Both the position numbers and the translations under genes were made by a program. A stretch of DNA of 64,000 bases. Origin: Verrucomicrobiota bacterium (GTDB lineage: Bacteria > Verrucomicrobiota > Verrucomicrobiia > Verrucomicrobiales > DEV007). Shown here one piece after another: positions 42,942 through 51,700 of this stretch (the stretch's first letter is position 1; every line of letters begins with the position of its first letter). The notes under the pieces were generated by a model that had not been told where the DNA came from, searched no databases, and worked only from the letters and a program-made list of their open reading frames with translations. The stretch lies in the NCBI GenBank assembly GCA_018970725.1, contig JAGWVU010000026.1:1-64000 (forward strand), read 5' to 3'.

Positions 42942-44444
42942 TCAGAAGAGGCCGTAGCGCTCGAGGCGCTTGCGCAGGGTGCCGCGGGTGATGCCGAGGA
43001 GCTTGGCGGCGCGCACCTGGTTGTTTCCGGTGCGGCGCATGGCATGCAGGGTCATCTCACGCTCCAACCAAGGCAGGAGTTCCAATTCCTCGTTGGCGGC
43101 GGCGGCGTTGAGGAGAATCTCCACGGCCTGTTGCAGCTCGGGGGTGGAGGCGGCCAGATTGGTGGCCTGGTCCGCCTCAGAGACCGGAGCGCGGTCACCG
43201 GAGACTTCGGAGTCATCGAGGGATTCAGCCTCCATCTCCGCGTCGATGTCGCGCTGGGTCTGGTAAGGGGTGCGGCCGATGGGGAAATCCTTGGGGAGGA
43301 GAATCTTGCTGGTGGCGAGGACGCAGGCGCGCTGCACGGTGTTTTCGAGTTCCCGCACGTTGCCGGGCCAATCATGGTCCATCAGCAGCTGCATCGCCTC
43401 GGCGGTGATCCGGATCCGTTCGGTGCGGCGTTGCTCGGCCATGCGTTGGAGGAAGAAATCCACCAGCAAGGGAATGTCTTCGCGCCGTTGCCGCAACGGG
43501 GGGATATGGATGCGGACAACGTTGAGCCGGTAGAACAAATCCTCGCGGAAACGGTGTTCCGCGACCTCGCGCTCCAGTTCCCGGTTCGTGGCCGCAATGA
43601 TCCGGGCGTCGCTTTTGAGGGTCTGATTGCCGCCGACCCGGGAGAATTCGCCCTCCTGGAGAACGCGCAAAATCTTGCTCTGGATGTTGAGGGGCATGTC
43701 GCCGATCTCGTCCAGAAACAGCGTGCCGCCGTCGCATTGTTCAAAACGGCCGATCCGTTGGGTGGTGGCTCCGGTGAAGGAGCCTTTTTCATGGCCGAAC
43801 AATTCGCTTTCCAGGAGATCCGCGGGGATGGCGGCGCAGTTGATGGCCACATAAGGCCGGGCCGAGCGGAGGCTGAACTTGTGGATGGAACTGGCGACGA
43901 TCTCCTTGCCGCATCCGCTCTCCCCGGTGATGAGCACGGGGGCGTCGGCCCGGCTGACGCGCCCGATCATTTTGAAGACCTCCTGCATCGCGGCGGATTT
44001 GCCGATGATGGTTTCCCGGTAATCCTCCGCGCGCAGTTCGCCTTGGTGGGTTTGCCGGGCGGCGGCGCGAACGGCTTCCTGGGTGCGCAACGCGGCTTCG
44101 ACCACGGGGCGCAACTCGAAGTTGAGGGCTTCCTTGCGAAGGAAGTCGTAGGCGCCCAGCTTCATCGCCTCGATGACGGCGCTGGTGGGTGGGAACCCGG
44201 TGGTCAGGAGCACGGTGGCGTTGGGATCGTGCTGACGGATCTTGCGGAGCAGGTCCAGCCCGTTGAGCGGGGCGATCCGCAATTCCACGATGACCAGGTC
44301 CGGCATCGCCTTCTGTGTGGCGGTCAGCGCGGCGTCGGAGCTGTTCACGGTGGCGATGCGGACTCCGCTGGCGGCCAGATGCCTCTGGCACCAGAGGAGG
44401 AAGTCCTCGTCCGCATCAACGATCAGGATGGATTGGTCGGTCAT
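42942..44444 (-). CDS. Sigma-54-dependent response-regulator-like activator, phosphoacceptor Asp replaced
   Basis: 500-aa NtrC-family protein. Receiver domain 1-120: acidic pocket D10 and D12 and Lys104 are present, but the phosphoacceptor Asp is Glu54 (VIVELRIAPLNG). AAA+ sigma-54 domain about 145-385: Walker A GESGCGKE, the sigma-54 contact loop as GSFTGA (usual GAFTGA), Walker B GGTLFLDEIGDMP, arginine finger region FREDLFYRLNV. A Fis-type helix-turn-helix ends the protein (NNQVRAAKLLGITRGTLRKRL). The Glu may mimic phosphorylation, giving a constitutively active regulator (inference). No histidine kinase is adjacent. It lies 88 bases after uppS. Confidence 0.93.
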   Translation of the reverse strand: MTDQSILIVDADEDFLLWCQRHLAASGVRIATVNSSDAALTATQKAMPDLVIVELRIAPLNGLDLLRKIRQHDPNATVLLTTGFPPTSAVIEAMKLGAYDFLRKEALNFELRPVVEAALRTQEAVRAAARQTHQGELRAEDYRETIIGKSAAMQEVFKMIGRVSRADAPVLITGESGCGKEIVASSIHKFSLRSARPYVAINCAAIPADLLESELFGHEKGSFTGATTQRIGRFEQCDGGTLFLDEIGDMPLNIQSKILRVLQEGEFSRVGGNQTLKSDARIIAATNRELEREVAEHRFREDLFYRLNVVRIHIPPLRQRREDIPLLVDFFLQRMAEQRRTERIRITAEAMQLLMDHDWPGNVRELENTVQRACVLATSKILLPKDFPIGRTPYQTQRDIDAEMEAESLDDSEVSGDRAPVSEADQATNLAASTPELQQAVEILLNAAAANEELELLPWLEREMTLHAMRRTGNNQVRAAKLLGITRGTLRKRLERYGLF

Positions 44445-44478
44445 TCAAGGGGCAAAGCAGAGGCAAGTCGGAACATTG

Positions 44479-44490
44479 CCCCGATCGGGG
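44479..44490. promoter_or_regulatory. Perfect palindrome upstream of NtrC-like gene
   Basis: CCCCGATCGGGG is a perfect 12-base palindrome centred 40 bases before the regulator ATG. Fis-type HTH proteins bind such inverted repeats, so an autoregulatory site is possible; the match could also be chance in G+C-rich DNA. Confidence 0.25.
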
Positions 44491-44532
44491 GAAAAATCGA
44501 GCGGCACGGTGGGGAAAATGCCGGGCACCGCT

Positions 44533-45246
44533 TCAAAGTCCGCCGTAGCGCCGCTTGCGGGAGGCGAATTCCTCCAGAGCGGCGTGGAGATCATCCTTTC
44601 TGAAGTCCGGCCAGAACTTGCGGGTGATGACCATCTCGGTGTAGCTCAGTTGCCAGAGAAGAAAGTTGGAGAGGCGCATCTCCCCGGATGTGCGGATCAT
44701 GAGATCCGGGTCGGGGTAATAGCGGGTGTAAAGGTGCTTGGAAAAGAGTTCCGGATCGAGCATGGCGATGTCGACATGCCCCTCTTGGATGTGGCGGAAG
44801 AGGCTCTTGACGCCATCGACGATTTCCTCACGGCCACCGTAGCTGAGGGCGAGGATGAGGGTCAATCCGGAACCGCCGGCGGTCGCTTCGATGGACGCGT
44901 GGAGTTGGCGCTGACAGGCTTCCGGCAGGTCGTGGAGTCGGCCGATGGCTTGAAGGCGCACGCCGTTGCGGACGAGGTCGGGGGTTTCTTGTTTGAGGAA
45001 AAATTCGAGCAGTGCCATCAGGGCGTGGATCTCGTTCTGAGGGCGGCGCCAGTTCTCCGCGCTGAACGCATAGAGCGTGAGGTAACGAACCCCGAGGCGG
45101 TTGCACTCCTCGACGATCCCGCGGATCGACTCCGCTCCAGCGCGGTGTCCCTCGGTGCGGGGGAGACCGCGCTCCCTGGCCCAACGCCCGTTGCCGTCCA
45201 TGATGACGGCAATGTGGCAAGGGAGTTTGGAGGCATCGCTGGCCAT
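44533..45246 (-). CDS. uppS: Isoprenyl (di-trans,poly-cis) diphosphate synthase
   Basis: 237-aa cis-prenyltransferase that extends farnesyl diphosphate with isopentenyl units to undecaprenyl diphosphate, the lipid carrier for peptidoglycan and O-antigen. Motifs: HIAVIMDGNGRWA with the catalytic Asp18, GHRAGAESIR, TLYAFSAENWRRP, ALSYGGREEIVDG and the C-terminal PDPDLMIRTSGEMRLSNFLL. ATG at 45246 was chosen; the open frame upstream overlaps the purA end without homology. Downstream of purA on the same strand. Confidence 0.96.
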   Translation of the reverse strand: MASDASKLPCHIAVIMDGNGRWARERGLPRTEGHRAGAESIRGIVEECNRLGVRYLTLYAFSAENWRRPQNEIHALMALLEFFLKQETPDLVRNGVRLQAIGRLHDLPEACQRQLHASIEATAGGSGLTLILALSYGGREEIVDGVKSLFRHIQEGHVDIAMLDPELFSKHLYTRYYPDPDLMIRTSGEMRLSNFLLWQLSYTEMVITRKFWPDFRKDDLHAALEEFASRKRRYGGL

Positions 45247-45301
45247 GAAGGGAGGTGGGCAAGGTTCCCGGATGGAACCGGAAGGAGGGACGCCTTGTTG
45301 G

Positions 45302-46639
45302 TCAGGCAATGGCCGGGAGTTCCCCGGGACGGACGCGGATCGAAGGATTTTCGAGGGTGTTCCACCGTGGGTCGCGCAGGAGGGTCTGGGTCCGGTCCGC
45401 TCCCACGCTCACGAGGCCCACGGGGACGTGGAGGAGGGATTCGAGGCGCTGGATGTAGCGCCGGGCGTTTTCCGGGAGTTCCTCCCAGGTGCGGCAGCCG
45501 CTGATGTCAGTCTTCCAACCCTGCAGCGTTTCGTAAACGGGAACGGCGCGTTCCATCTCCGCGATGGTGGCGGGGGGCAATTCGACTTGGCGACCGTCCA
45601 GATCGTAATGCGTGCAAATCCGGATCGGGTCGATTTGATCCAGGCCGTCCAGATTGGTTACGGCCAGGGAATCGACCCCATTGATCATGACCGCATGGCG
45701 CAGGAGAACCAGGTCCAGCCATCCGCAGCGGCGCTCCCGTCCGGTGGTGGCCCCGAACTCGCGGCCCATCCCGTGGAAATGATCTCCGAGAGCCTCGTTC
45801 TCCGTCGGGAAGGGACCGGTGCCGACACGGGTCGTGTAGGCTTTGGCGACCGCGATGACCCGGTCGATCCGGTTCGGCGGCACGCCGCTGCCCGTGCAGG
45901 CTCCCCCGGCGGTGGTGTTGGAAGAGGTCACGAAGGGGTAGGTCCCGTGGTCGATGTCGAGGAAGGTTCCCTGGGCCCCCTCGAAAAGGAGCGTCCGCCC
46001 TTCGGTGACGGCCTGGTGGAGGAACGCCATGGTGTTCGTGACGTGGGGCCGCAGTCTCCCAAGAGCGGCGAGGACGCTTTCCACCACCCCGGGATCGACC
46101 GGGGCCATTCCGGAGGCGGTGAGCCACTCGTTGGTCTCCGTAATGCGTTGGCGCAAGGCGGGAATGAAACGCTCCGTGTCCAAGGTGTCCGCCATTCGGA
46201 AGCCGTTGCGGTTGGCCTTGTCCGCGTAAGTCGGACCGATGCCGCGGCGGGTGGTGCCGATCTTCTGGTCGCCGCGGGATTGTTCGCGGAGACCGTCGAT
46301 TTCCCGGTGATAGGGGAGGGTCAGGTGGGCGCGGTCGCTGATGAGCAGTTGATCCGGTCGGACGGTGATGCCCTGACGTTCGAGGGTTTCGATTTCCGTG
46401 ACCAGTCCGATGGGGTCGAGGGCCACGCCGTTGCCGATGACGCAGGTTTTCCCGGGCCAGAGGATGCCGGAGGGCAGGAGGTGAAGGACATACTTGCGCC
46501 CGTCGCAGATCACGGTATGCCCGGCGTTGTTGCCGCCTTGGGCCCGGATCACGACGTCGGCCGAACTGGTCAGGAAATCGACGACCTTGCCTTTGCCCTC
46601 ATCGCCCCATTGGGCGCCAACGATAATGGTGTTCGACAT
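45302..46639 (-). CDS. purA: Adenylosuccinate synthetase
   Basis: 445-aa GTP-dependent ligase joining IMP and aspartate in AMP synthesis. N-terminal VGAQWGDEGKGKVVDFL (P-loop), GGNNAGHT, then GIGPTYADKANRNGFR, SSNTTAGGACTGSGVPP, the RCGWLDLVLLRHA segment and C-terminal LVSVGADRTQTLL cover the whole protein. Length is slightly above the usual 430. It follows a strong terminator for the upstream FHA gene, so it should have its own promoter; the 56-base gap to uppS suggests joint transcription. Confidence 0.97.
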   Translation of the reverse strand: MSNTIIVGAQWGDEGKGKVVDFLTSSADVVIRAQGGNNAGHTVICDGRKYVLHLLPSGILWPGKTCVIGNGVALDPIGLVTEIETLERQGITVRPDQLLISDRAHLTLPYHREIDGLREQSRGDQKIGTTRRGIGPTYADKANRNGFRMADTLDTERFIPALRQRITETNEWLTASGMAPVDPGVVESVLAALGRLRPHVTNTMAFLHQAVTEGRTLLFEGAQGTFLDIDHGTYPFVTSSNTTAGGACTGSGVPPNRIDRVIAVAKAYTTRVGTGPFPTENEALGDHFHGMGREFGATTGRERRCGWLDLVLLRHAVMINGVDSLAVTNLDGLDQIDPIRICTHYDLDGRQVELPPATIAEMERAVPVYETLQGWKTDISGCRTWEELPENARRYIQRLESLLHVPVGLVSVGADRTQTLLRDPRWNTLENPSIRVRPGELPAIA

Positions 46640-46695
46640 AAGGGAAGGGACGACGGGGAAGTTAGGGCAATGGTTGGGATGTCAGGCGGAAGGGC

Positions 46696-46726
46696 AAGAG
46701 AAAAGCCCGTGGGAATGCCAGCGGGC
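46696..46726 (-). terminator. Rho-independent terminator after the FHA gene
   Basis: On the minus strand GCCCG (46726-46722) pairs with CGGGC (46709-46705), with further pairing TGG/CCA inside, and is followed directly by TTTTCTCTT. Good intrinsic terminator separating the carA-FHA unit from purA. Confidence 0.75.
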
Positions 46727-46789
46727 GGAAGTGAAGGTGCCCCCTTACGGAGGAGGAATCAACTGCAATCTGGAAAAGGCTCGACCGGG

Positions 46790-47296
46790 TTACTCCGCCT
46801 GAAGCAGGGTGAAGACCGCCCCGACGAGGCCGAGGGAGACGAGAATGGAGAGAACCGCGAGCAGCGCGGCGATCGGAGCCGCCGGATCCTTCTTTTTCCG
46901 GTTCTTCGGGACGGAAGAGACGGAGACGAAATTCGAAGGGCGTCCTTTGGCGGGGAGGTCGGGCAACTCGAAAGCCCGTCGGGAAATTCCCGAGGGAGGG
47001 GCCGCCTCGACCGTGTAGAAGCTGGCGCCAACTTCACCGAAGGCGATCTGGGCGTAGGGCGGAAGAACTGCTTCCGTGACGGGCGCGCCGTTGATGAAGG
47101 TGCCGTTGGTCGAGCCCAGATCAGAGAGGGTGTAGGTGCCGTCCGGGTTGAGCATCATCTGGCAATGCGCGCTGGAGAGCGAAGGATGCGGGATCACGAT
47201 GCTGTTGCCCTCGGTCCGGCCGATGGTGATCAGCGGTTCGTCGAATTCGTAGGCGACTTCTTCCCCGTCGGGGACTTGGACAATCAGCTTGGGCAT
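46790..47296 (-). CDS. FHA domain membrane protein
   Basis: 168 aa. An FHA domain at about 5-95 (ITIGRTEGNSIVIPHPSLSSAH, then LSDLGSTNGTFING) recognises phosphothreonine peptides; the conserved G-R, S-x-x-H and N-G residues are all there. A basic linker (PKNRKKKD) leads to one C-terminal membrane segment (about 143-164). The domain lies before the anchor, so it probably faces the cytoplasm. The Ser/Thr kinase at 8130-10406 is a candidate partner (inference). Lies 52 bases after carA on the same strand. Confidence 0.9.
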   Translation of the reverse strand: MPKLIVQVPDGEEVAYEFDEPLITIGRTEGNSIVIPHPSLSSAHCQMMLNPDGTYTLSDLGSTNGTFINGAPVTEAVLPPYAQIAFGEVGASFYTVEAAPPSGISRRAFELPDLPAKGRPSNFVSVSSVPKNRKKKDPAAPIAALLAVLSILVSLGLVGAVFTLLQAE

Positions 47297-47348
47297 AGCA
47301 GGGGAACTCTATCGGGAGTCTGCGGGGAGGGCAAGCCCGGAATCCGCC

Positions 47349-48530
47349 TCAGCGGGTCGTTTCGATCAACGCGGCGAATTCAGCGAAAAAATATTTGGCG
47401 TCGTTCGGGCCCGGAGCGGCCTCGGGATGGTATTGCACACTGAAAACAGGATGCTCGAGGTGGCGCATTCCCTCGACGGTTCCGTCGTTCAGATTGATGT
47501 GGGTCACCTCCACCTTGGTCTGCAGGGACGCCGGATCGACGGCGAAACCGTGATTTTGCGAGGTGATCGCCACCTTTCCGGACCGGAGGTCCTTAACGGG
47601 TTGATTGCCTCCGCGGTGCCCGAACTTCAGTTTGAACGTGTTCCCGCCGAAGGCATGGGCGAGGATCTGATGGCCGAGGCAGATGCCGAACAACGGCTTG
47701 CGGCCGATCAGTTTCCGGACTTCGTCATGGATCGAGCCCAGCGCCGCCGGGTCGCCGGGGCCGTTGGAAAGAAAGATTCCGTCGGGGTCACGCCCCAAAA
47801 CCTCATCGGCTGGGGTTCCCGCCGGGACCACCTCGACCGCGAAACCGTGTTGGCGGAGGGAGCGGAGGATGTTCCGCTTCACCCCGAAGTCGTAGGCCAC
47901 GATCTGGTGCCGCACCGGGGGCAAGGGGCGGACATACTCGCCGCGCTCCGCCGCGACGCGCCGCTCTTCCGGCTCGCTCGGATTGTCCAAGGTCCACTCA
48001 CCGCTCTCCCGGTCCAGCTCATCCCAGCGGTAGGCCCGTGGAGTAGTCACCTCCCGGACGAAATCGCTGCCGGACATGGGGGGCGACTGGCGTGCCAGGT
48101 CCACGGCGTCGTCCGCGCTGAGGGAAGGATCCGCGGTGAGGGCGGCGCGCATCGCCCCCGCCGTCCGCAGGTGACGGGTCAGCGCCCGGGTATCGACCCC
48201 TTGAATTCCGGGAATGCCCCATCGCGTGAGGTAATCGTGAAGTGGTTCCGCGGAACGCCAGTTGCTGGGCGACGCGCACAGTTCTTCCACGACGAACCCC
48301 CGCGCCTGCGGGCGATCGCTCTCCCCGTCCGAGGGGTTCACGCCGTAGTTGCCGATCAACGGATAGGTCATCGCAATGATCTGGCCGCGATACGAGGGAT
48401 CTGTGAGGATCTCCTGATACCCGGTCATCGAGGTGTTGAAGCAGGCCTCTCCGGTGGCCGTGACGGCAGCCCCGAATCCGGTCCCTTCGAACACCCTTCC
48501 GTCTTCCAGTGCGAGAAAGGCGCGAGTCAT
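47349..48530 (-). CDS. carA: Carbamoyl-phosphate synthase small subunit
   Basis: 393-aa glutaminase subunit feeding ammonia to CarB for arginine and pyrimidine synthesis. N-terminal CarA domain ([39 protein letters not shown]) and class I amidotransferase domain with the nucleophile in GICLGHQIL and the His/Glu pair in [13 protein letters not shown]. The ATG at 48530 was preferred to the TTG at 48566. carB is not in this window. An uninformative G+C-rich stretch followed by an AT-rich 60 bases separates it from the divergent NRPS gene. Confidence 0.97.
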   Translation of the reverse strand: MTRAFLALEDGRVFEGTGFGAAVTATGEACFNTSMTGYQEILTDPSYRGQIIAMTYPLIGNYGVNPSDGESDRPQARGFVVEELCASPSNWRSAEPLHDYLTRWGIPGIQGVDTRALTRHLRTAGAMRAALTADPSLSADDAVDLARQSPPMSGSDFVREVTTPRAYRWDELDRESGEWTLDNPSEPEERRVAAERGEYVRPLPPVRHQIVAYDFGVKRNILRSLRQHGFAVEVVPAGTPADEVLGRDPDGIFLSNGPGDPAALGSIHDEVRKLIGRKPLFGICLGHQILAHAFGGNTFKLKFGHRGGNQPVKDLRSGKVAITSQNHGFAVDPASLQTKVEVTHINLNDGTVEGMRHLEHPVFSVQYHPEAAPGPNDAKYFFAEFAALIETTR

Positions 48531-48659
48531 CGACGCGACGTTCGGAGGGATGCGTTGGAGTTTCAAGCGATTCCTTGAGCAACCGGAGCCTCCGGAGAGG
48601 CCGGGCGTTCAGGGGTGGGGAAGTTTGCCTGCTTCAATGGGCGCAGAAAAATGGGCTGA

Positions 48660-48724
48660 TGTTTTATGATATGTTGATTGAAACTTTAAAATTATAGATT
48701 ACCCATACCGACTTTTATTATAGA
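48660..48724 (+). promoter_or_regulatory. AT-rich upstream region of the NRPS operon
   Basis: About 65 bases before the NRPS start are strikingly AT-rich for this genome (TTTTATGATATG, CTTTAAAATTATAG, CTTTTATTATAG). TATTAT at 48716-48721 matches the -10 consensus at five of six positions, though no clear -35 lies at the proper distance. Likely a promoter, possibly with an AT-rich activator or H-NS-like binding region. A GTG at 48725 is in frame with the NRPS but would lie at the transcript start, supporting ATG 48779. Confidence 0.45.
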
Positions 48725-48778
48725 GTGGGCGCCGATTCATCGCTCGCCGTGCTTCAGGTAGCTTGGGATCATTTGGTG

Positions 48779-51700
48779 ATGACGTCGGAATCCATGAAAT
48801 TGCCGCTCTCTTTCGGGCAGGGGCAGCTCTGGTTCCTGGAGCAGTTGGCTCCGGGCAGGTCGGATTATCATTCAACCGATGCGGTGCGGATTCGCGGGGA
48901 GCTGGATCCCGGGCGATTGGAGTGCGCGCTCGGGGCGCTGGTGGAGCGGCACGATTCCCTGCGGACGCGCTTCATGGTGATCGAGGGTCAGCCGTTCCAG
49001 ACGATCGAGAGCCGGGTGAAAGTGGAACTGCTCCGTTGGGTGGCCGGAGGGGAATCGGCGGAGGAGAGGGAGTCGGCGGCCAGAGACAGGATCTCGAGCT
49101 TTTCCCGGGAGCCGATCGATTTGGCCCGGGCTCCGTTGTGGCGGGTGCAACTGATAGAGATCGGGCCCAGCGAATATTGGATGGTTCTGGTGATCCATCA
49201 CATTCTATTCGACGGATGGTCGTGCGGACTCTTTTGGGAGGGGCTGATGGAAGCCTATCGATCGCATGGGGGCGATCGGGATGGGATCGATACCGGGTCT
49301 GATTTGCAGCTTGCAGATTTCATCCGTTGGGAGCGGGATCATTTGCAAGGGGCGGTCTTGGACGACCTGTTGTCTTATTGGAAGGAAAAGTTGGGCGGAA
49401 CGCTTCCGGTAATGGAGCTGCCCATGGATTTCGCGCGGCCCGCCGAGGCGAGTCATCGTGGAGGCAAGAGATCTTTGGCCTTGCCGGCGCGTTTGGCGAC
49501 GCGTCTTCGCGAATTGGCCCGTGAAGCGCAAACCACGCTCTTCATTACCCTCCTCGCCGCCTATAAAGTCTTTTTATATCGCTACACAAACCAAGAGGAT
49601 TTGGTGGTAGGAACGCCCTTTGCCACCCGGTCTTGGCCGGGGCATGAGACGATTTTCGGGTTTTTGGTGAATACCTTGGTGCTGCGGAGCCGGGTCCGGG
49701 AGGAAAGCAGTTTCCGCGATTTTCTCGCGGAGGTGCGGGCGACTGCAGTCGAGGCCTACGACCATGGCGAGCTGCCCTTCAACCTATTGGTGGAAGCGCT
49801 GCAACCCGAACGCACCGCCTCGGGCAATCCATTGTTCCAGACAATGTTCCAGATGAACGGGCGGCAGGAGATTTCCGGGGGGGGGGCGGGGATCTCGTTG
49901 GATCCGCTGGTGCTGGATGGGGAATTCTCCAATTTCGATCTCACGCTTGAAGTGTTGGAGACCGGAGGCGGCTTGATGCTGCGGATGGAATATGCCTCGG
50001 ATCTTTTTCTGCCGGCAACGATCGACCGGATGCTGCACAATTATCTCTTCCTGCTGGAGGAGATTGGCGCGGACCCGACGAGACCCATCGCAGAGTTGAG
50101 GTGTGTCTGTGCGGATGAGGCGAATACCTTGCTTGAGGTTTGGAGTCGGGAGGCGTCCGGTGGAAATTTTCGGGGCGCGATCGATCTGAGTCTTTCCCTG
50201 AGAACGTTGCCCGATGGAGTGCGCGCGGAAGTGGTGCAACATGGCGAACGTTTGTCGAAGCAAACTTTGCTTGCAGCATTGGAGAAATGCGTCGCGGGGT
50301 TGCGCGAATCCGGTGGAGTGAGCTCGGATGGCGGGCGGCGGCAGAGTTGGTCTCTGAGCGATTCCGCTTCGAGCTATTCGGTGGACGCGCCGGTCCATTG
50401 CCTGCACACCTACATTGAAGCGCAGGCGGCGCGCAATCCGGACCGGATTGCCGTTTCCCATCAGGACCGGGCCCTGACCTACGGCGAGCTGAATGCGGCG
50501 GCGAACCAACTCGCCCATGAACTGATCGGACGTGGAGTACGGCCTGACATGCCAGTGGGGATTTGCCTCAGGCGCTGTCCGGAGATGGTGGTTGCCTTGT
50601 TGGCGATTCTCAAAGCAGGTGGAGCCTATCTGCCGTTGGATCCAGGATATCCGCTGGAGCGGCTCAAGTTCAAGGTGGACGATGCCAACATCCGGGTGCT
50701 CGTCACCGACCTTGAGTTACACGAGAAATTGGCCCTGCCGGTATCTGTGGTGCTTTGTGTGGATCGTGACGGACCGGAATGGGCGGGATTGAGCCGGGAA
50801 AATCCGGTGGTGGATTTGGATCTTTCAAATCTCGCCTATTTTATTTACACTTCAGGCTCTTCCGGGAGACCCAAGGGTGTGATGATCGAGCACCGGGCGG
50901 TTTCTCATTTCGTTCAAGCCGCGATCCAACACTATGGGATCTCCTCTGAAGATTGCATGTTGCAGTTTGGTTCGATCAGCTTCGACCTGGCGGTGGAGGA
51001 AATCTTCACCTGCCTGGTTGCCGGCGGGCGATTGCAGTTGCGGGATGAGGACATGATGGGGTCGTCCTCGCTGTTCATGCGCCGGTGTCAGGAGTGGGGA
51101 GTGACGATTTTGGACCTTCCGACCGCCTATTGGCATCAGCTGGTGGCCGATCTGGAACAGGGCGACCTGCGGTTTCCGAAGGAAGTCCGACTCGTGATCA
51201 TCGGTGGAGAACGGGTCTTGCCGGGGGCGGTGCAGGCATGGCTGCGGAAGGTCGGGGGGCGCCCACGGCTCTTCAATTCTTACGGACCGACGGAAACCAC
51301 GGTGGTGGCGACCGGTTATTGGATCGATGATGACCTTCCGTCAAGAAGCCAGGTGCCGATCGGCAAGCCTTTGGCCAACACGGAAATCTATGTCTTGGAC
51401 GGTCGAAAAAGGTTGGTTCCGATCGGCGCGGAAGGCGAGTTGTATATTGGTGGGCAGAGCGTTTCCCGGGGGTATCTCAACCGTCCGGAATTGACGGCCG
51501 CTTGCTTCGTCGAAGATCCATTCCGAGCCGGTTCCGGACGAAAACTCTACAAGACCGGAGACCGGGTCCGCTTCCTGCAGGATGGCAGTCTGGAGTTTCT
51601 CGGACGCATCGATACCCAGGTGAAGATCCGGGGGTTCCGGATCGAGCCGGGGGAGATCGAGACGATGCTGCTGCGTTGCTCTGATGTCCGTGAGGCGGTG

